64,000 nt of DNA. Origin: Bacillus spizizenii TU-B-10 (GTDB lineage Bacteria; Bacillota; Bacilli; Bacillales; Bacillaceae). Positions within the stretch are counted from its first letter, which is position 1; the number at the start of each line of letters is the position of its first letter. The stretch is from the NCBI RefSeq assembly GCF_000227465.1, contig NC_016047.1, positions 2,770,857 to 2,834,856 on the forward strand, read 5' to 3'. Of this stretch, positions 61,387 to 64,000 are shown in pieces. Under the pieces are notes generated by a model. It was not told where the DNA came from and ran no database searches. It saw only the letters and a list, made by a program, of their open reading frames with translations. The position numbers and the translations under genes are program-made.

Positions 61387-62661
61387 TTAACGGTTTTCTA
61401 CAAGAAAATCAATTGCTTTGCGAACTTTTAAATCTTCTTTCATCGCGTCAGTAGAACCGATGGCTTGTTTAATATTTTCAACAGGCATGTTGTATGCTTC
61501 AGCCATTTTAGTAAGCTCAGCATCAACTTCCTCATCTGTTACTTCAAGGTTTTCCGCTTTTGCGATCGCCTCAAGAGTCAGGTTAGATTTTACGCGTTTT
61601 TCAGCATCTTCTTTCATTTGCTCTTTTAACGCAGCTTCATCTTGGCCTGAGAATTGAGTGTAAAGCTCAAGGTTCATGCCTTGCATTTGCAGACGCTGTT
61701 CGAATTCTTTCAGCATGCGGTCAAGCTCAGTGTCAACCATTGCTTGAGGTACATCGATTTCAGCATTTTCAGAAGCTTTCAGTACAAGCTCTTCACGCAA
61801 TTTAGCGTCAGCTTCGTTTTCTTTTGCTTCTTCTAAACGTTTCTTTGTTTTTTCAGTTAGTTCAGCGAGTGTTTCCACTTCTTCATCGATATCTTTTGCG
61901 AACTCATCGTCAAGCTCAGGAAGCTCTTTCGCTTTGATTTCGTGAATTTTCACTTTGAACACAGCCGGTTTGCCTGCAAGCTCTTCAGCGTGATACTCTT
62001 CAGGGAATGTCACTTCAACATCCTTCTCAGCACCTGCTTCAAGGCCAACTAACTGCTCTTCAAAGCCAGGGATGAATGAACCAGAACCTACTTCAAGAGA
62101 GTAGTTTTCAGCTTTTCCGCCTTCAAATGCTTCGCCGTCAACGAATCCTTCGAAATCAAGAACAACTGTGTTTCCTTCTTCAACAGCGCCTTCTTCTTTC
62201 ACAACAAGCTCCGCTTGACGCTCTTGAAGCGCTTTTAGTTCGTTTTGAACATCTTCGTCAGTTACAGTTGCATCGTCTTTTTCAACGCCCAGGCCTTTGT
62301 AGTCGCCAAGCTTCACTTCAGGTTTTACTGTTACTTTCGCAGTGAAGATTAAGCTTTCGCCTTTTTCGATTTTTTCAACATCGATTTCAGGACGGTCTAC
62401 AGGCTCGATTCCAGCTTCTTCAACCGCTTTAGGGTATTCTACAGGAAGAAGAATATCCAAAGCATCTTGGTAAAGAGCTTCTACGCCAAAGCGCTGTTCG
62501 AATAATCCGCGAGGAATTTTACCTTTACGGAATCCAGGAATTGAAACTTGTTTTACTACTTTTTTAAATGCATCATCAAGTGCTGTTTTAAACGTTTCAG
62601 CATCAACTTCAACCGTTAAAACGCCTTCGTTGCCTTCTTGTTTTTCCCATTTTACAGACAT
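61387..62661 (-). CDS. tig: Trigger factor
   Basis: A 424-residue ribosome-bound chaperone. The ribosome-binding signature GFRKGKIPR is near residue 43, the FKBP-type prolyl isomerase domain spans about 150-240, and the helical C-terminal domain is complete. It is followed by clpX, as is common. Confidence 0.97.
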   Translation of the reverse strand: MSVKWEKQEGNEGVLTVEVDAETFKTALDDAFKKVVKQVSIPGFRKGKIPRGLFEQRFGVEALYQDALDILLPVEYPKAVEEAGIEPVDRPEIDVEKIEKGESLIFTAKVTVKPEVKLGDYKGLGVEKDDATVTDEDVQNELKALQERQAELVVKEEGAVEEGNTVVLDFEGFVDGEAFEGGKAENYSLEVGSGSFIPGFEEQLVGLEAGAEKDVEVTFPEEYHAEELAGKPAVFKVKIHEIKAKELPELDDEFAKDIDEEVETLAELTEKTKKRLEEAKENEADAKLREELVLKASENAEIDVPQAMVDTELDRMLKEFEQRLQMQGMNLELYTQFSGQDEAALKEQMKEDAEKRVKSNLTLEAIAKAENLEVTDEEVDAELTKMAEAYNMPVENIKQAIGSTDAMKEDLKVRKAIDFLVENR

Positions 62662-62846
62662 GTGTTTCCCTCCAAAAATCTATTCAGGTTGTGTCGGTCT
62701 TCCATTCTAAAGCAATCATTCGGCTTCGTCCAACAAAAACAAAGCTGCCAAAGATCAGAATCATTATGTATAGATGTTAATAATGAACTGCAAAGCCTGT
62801 CCAACCGTATTTCTTATAACCCGTTATACACAAATACAACCATTAT

Positions 62847-62874
62847 ATTATAACATAACACATAGCGCTTTCAA
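62847..62874 (-). promoter_or_regulatory. Sigma-A promoter of tig
   Basis: On the minus strand TTGAAA (62869-62874), 16 bp, TATAAT (62847-62852). The resulting leader is about 180 nt long and has no evident gene. Confidence 0.65.
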
Positions 62875-62888
62875 CTATATGGCGCGAT

Positions 62889-63893
62889 TTACAAATAAGA
62901 AATTTCTTCAATATCTTTTATCATTGTGCACGCTTCATCGAGTTCTCTGTCTGTAAACTCATACATCATATGAAGTTCTTCCCTTTCAATTTCAATTCCG
63001 TGCATCTCGTAACCGACTTTATGCAGGGCAGCCGCCCAAAGATCGGCCGACAGCAATTTCGGCTGGAACGGATATAAAACGTACAAATGTCTTCTCCACA
63101 GTTCTTCTACTGCCGCATATAATGTTGGATTTTCATTTCCAAGCGTCTCATCCAGCACCCGGAGAACACGGTGTAAAATCGGTGCGGCATCAGGCGGGAC
63201 AATCTCAGACGGTTCAATTGTCAAAGACTCGCCAAATTTAGTAATGTGCACGGGTTTGCTGTACTCATGCTCGGCCAATAGCATAGCAATCATCGTTTTG
63301 ATAATCGGGTGAGCTGAGGGGTCTTGAAGGATTGTTTTGAGCAGGCCTGTATACTTCGCTATATTGCGGTCTTTTAAGGAATGAATTAAATTCATTTGCT
63401 CCTCAGGGCTTGCCAGCACTTTCTCAGTATCAATTGTATCCTCATATTCCTCGGCCCAAGCCTCGTCCTCACGTTCCGGATCGGTCATTTTCCGGCTGAA
63501 ATCAAGCAGCTTATAAAATTGCTCGGCACTTTCCGCAGGCAGTTGATTTTCTTCCAAAACGGCTTCAATGGTGCTTTTGACTTCTTCGTATTTTTTGAGC
63601 TGAATTAAGATGGTCATGTACACCTGCAAAACCGTAAAATAATGGCCATAGCCTTCTTTTAGCATCTTCTCGCAGACGCTTTTTGCCTCTTCCAATTCGC
63701 CCAGCTCTAAAAAGCAGATAGCCATCCCTAAGTGAAGATCGGAGTCAGTATCATCATATTTCATCGCTTCCGAAAACAGCTCAAGTGCTTCTTGATACTT
63801 TTTTTCCTTTAGTGATGCCATCCCTTTTTCCACAAGACGGTCTTTCAGATGAGGAAAAGGAATAATTTTTGCGTTTCTCTTGTCATGCGTCAT
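62889..63893 (-). CDS. ysoA: TPR-repeat protein YsoA
   Basis: A 334-residue soluble protein with tetratricopeptide repeats at about 20-120 (for example EKGMASLKEKKYQEALELFSEA) and a helical C-terminal half with no familiar motif. B. subtilis YsoA is uncharacterised. The ATG at 63893 is preceded by AAAGGA; an ATG seven codons earlier has none. Confidence 0.88.
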   Translation of the reverse strand: MTHDKRNAKIIPFPHLKDRLVEKGMASLKEKKYQEALELFSEAMKYDDTDSDLHLGMAICFLELGELEEAKSVCEKMLKEGYGHYFTVLQVYMTILIQLKKYEEVKSTIEAVLEENQLPAESAEQFYKLLDFSRKMTDPEREDEAWAEEYEDTIDTEKVLASPEEQMNLIHSLKDRNIAKYTGLLKTILQDPSAHPIIKTMIAMLLAEHEYSKPVHITKFGESLTIEPSEIVPPDAAPILHRVLRVLDETLGNENPTLYAAVEELWRRHLYVLYPFQPKLLSADLWAAALHKVGYEMHGIEIEREELHMMYEFTDRELDEACTMIKDIEEISYL

Positions 63894-63978
63894 ACCTATA
63901 TTCCTTTCAGGCATTTATTTTGTTCAAGTGTATCAACACCTGTGAACAAACACAAGAAATGAAAGGTTTCACAAGGCA

Positions 63979-64000
63979 AAAAAAGCCGCCGGACAAATGC
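63979..64000 (-). terminator. Partial terminator at the window edge
   Basis: The minus strand reads GTCCGGCGGC followed by seven T residues, the 3' half of a hairpin whose first arm lies outside. It probably ends a gene just past the window, likely leuD in this gene order. Confidence 0.5.

Overview
The window is chromosomal DNA from a low-GC, endospore-forming Firmicute, almost certainly a member of the Bacillus subtilis group. Gene order and product lengths match the B. subtilis recJ-to-ysoA stretch as I remember it, while many proteins differ by scattered substitutions from the 168 sequences I recall, so a sister subspecies or species is likely. I see no rRNA, tRNA, insertion sequence, prophage or CRISPR array. 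Most genes lie on the minus strand; the plus-strand genes are spoVB, yrzE, yrzF, yrbD, nadS-niaR, yszA and ysxD.

Layout. 1-4349: recJ (cut by the window edge), yrvD, yrvC, secDF, comN. 4465-7591: spoVB, yrbG, yrzE, yajC. 7632-11675: tgt, queA, yrzS, ruvB, ruvA (queuosine and Holliday-junction genes). 11814-17565: bofC, csbX, yrbE, yrzF, an unlisted 40-residue small gene, yrbD. 17606-20334: yrbC, coxA, safA. 20450-25753: nadA-nadC-nadB divergent from nadS-niaR (de novo NAD synthesis and its repressor). 25778-30316: pheA, pheB, obg, spo0B, rpmA, prp, rplU. 30463-36237: spoIVFB-spoIVFA, minD-minC, mreD-mreC-mreB. 36329-43791: radC, maf, spoIIB, comC, folC, valS with a T-box leader. 44239-49238: yszA, ysxE, spoVID, hemL. 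49268-54200: hemB, hemD, hemC, hemX, hemA. 54431-63893: ysxD, ysxC, lonA, lonB, clpX, tig, ysoA.

The genes join a few themes. Sporulation is prominent: phosphorelay (spo0B), engulfment (spoIIB), sigma-K processing (spoIVFA/FB, bofC), cortex and coat (spoVB, coxA, safA, spoVID, ysxE) and forespore proteolysis (lonB). Shape and division (mre, min), tetrapyrrole and NAD synthesis, ribosomal proteins with their processing protease, and protein quality control (lonA, clpX, tig) make up the rest. Recognisable promoter classes include sigma-A, sigma-B (csbX), sigma-E (spoIVFA, spoVID), sigma-F (lonB) and sigma-G (coxA); a perfect PerR box precedes hemA and a ComK-type site precedes comC.

The clearest departure from the expected gene set is in spoVID. 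Its acidic middle holds 13 in-frame tandem copies of a 51-bp (17-residue) unit, making the protein about 768 residues against the roughly 575 I remember for strain 168. Other points for a second look are the 40-residue gene, which probably lies antisense to an extended yrzF 3' UTR; a hairpin that would hide the recJ ribosome binding site only in read-through mRNA; and three AGCGCT palindromes around the yrbE promoter. I did not find a wholly new multi-gene system.
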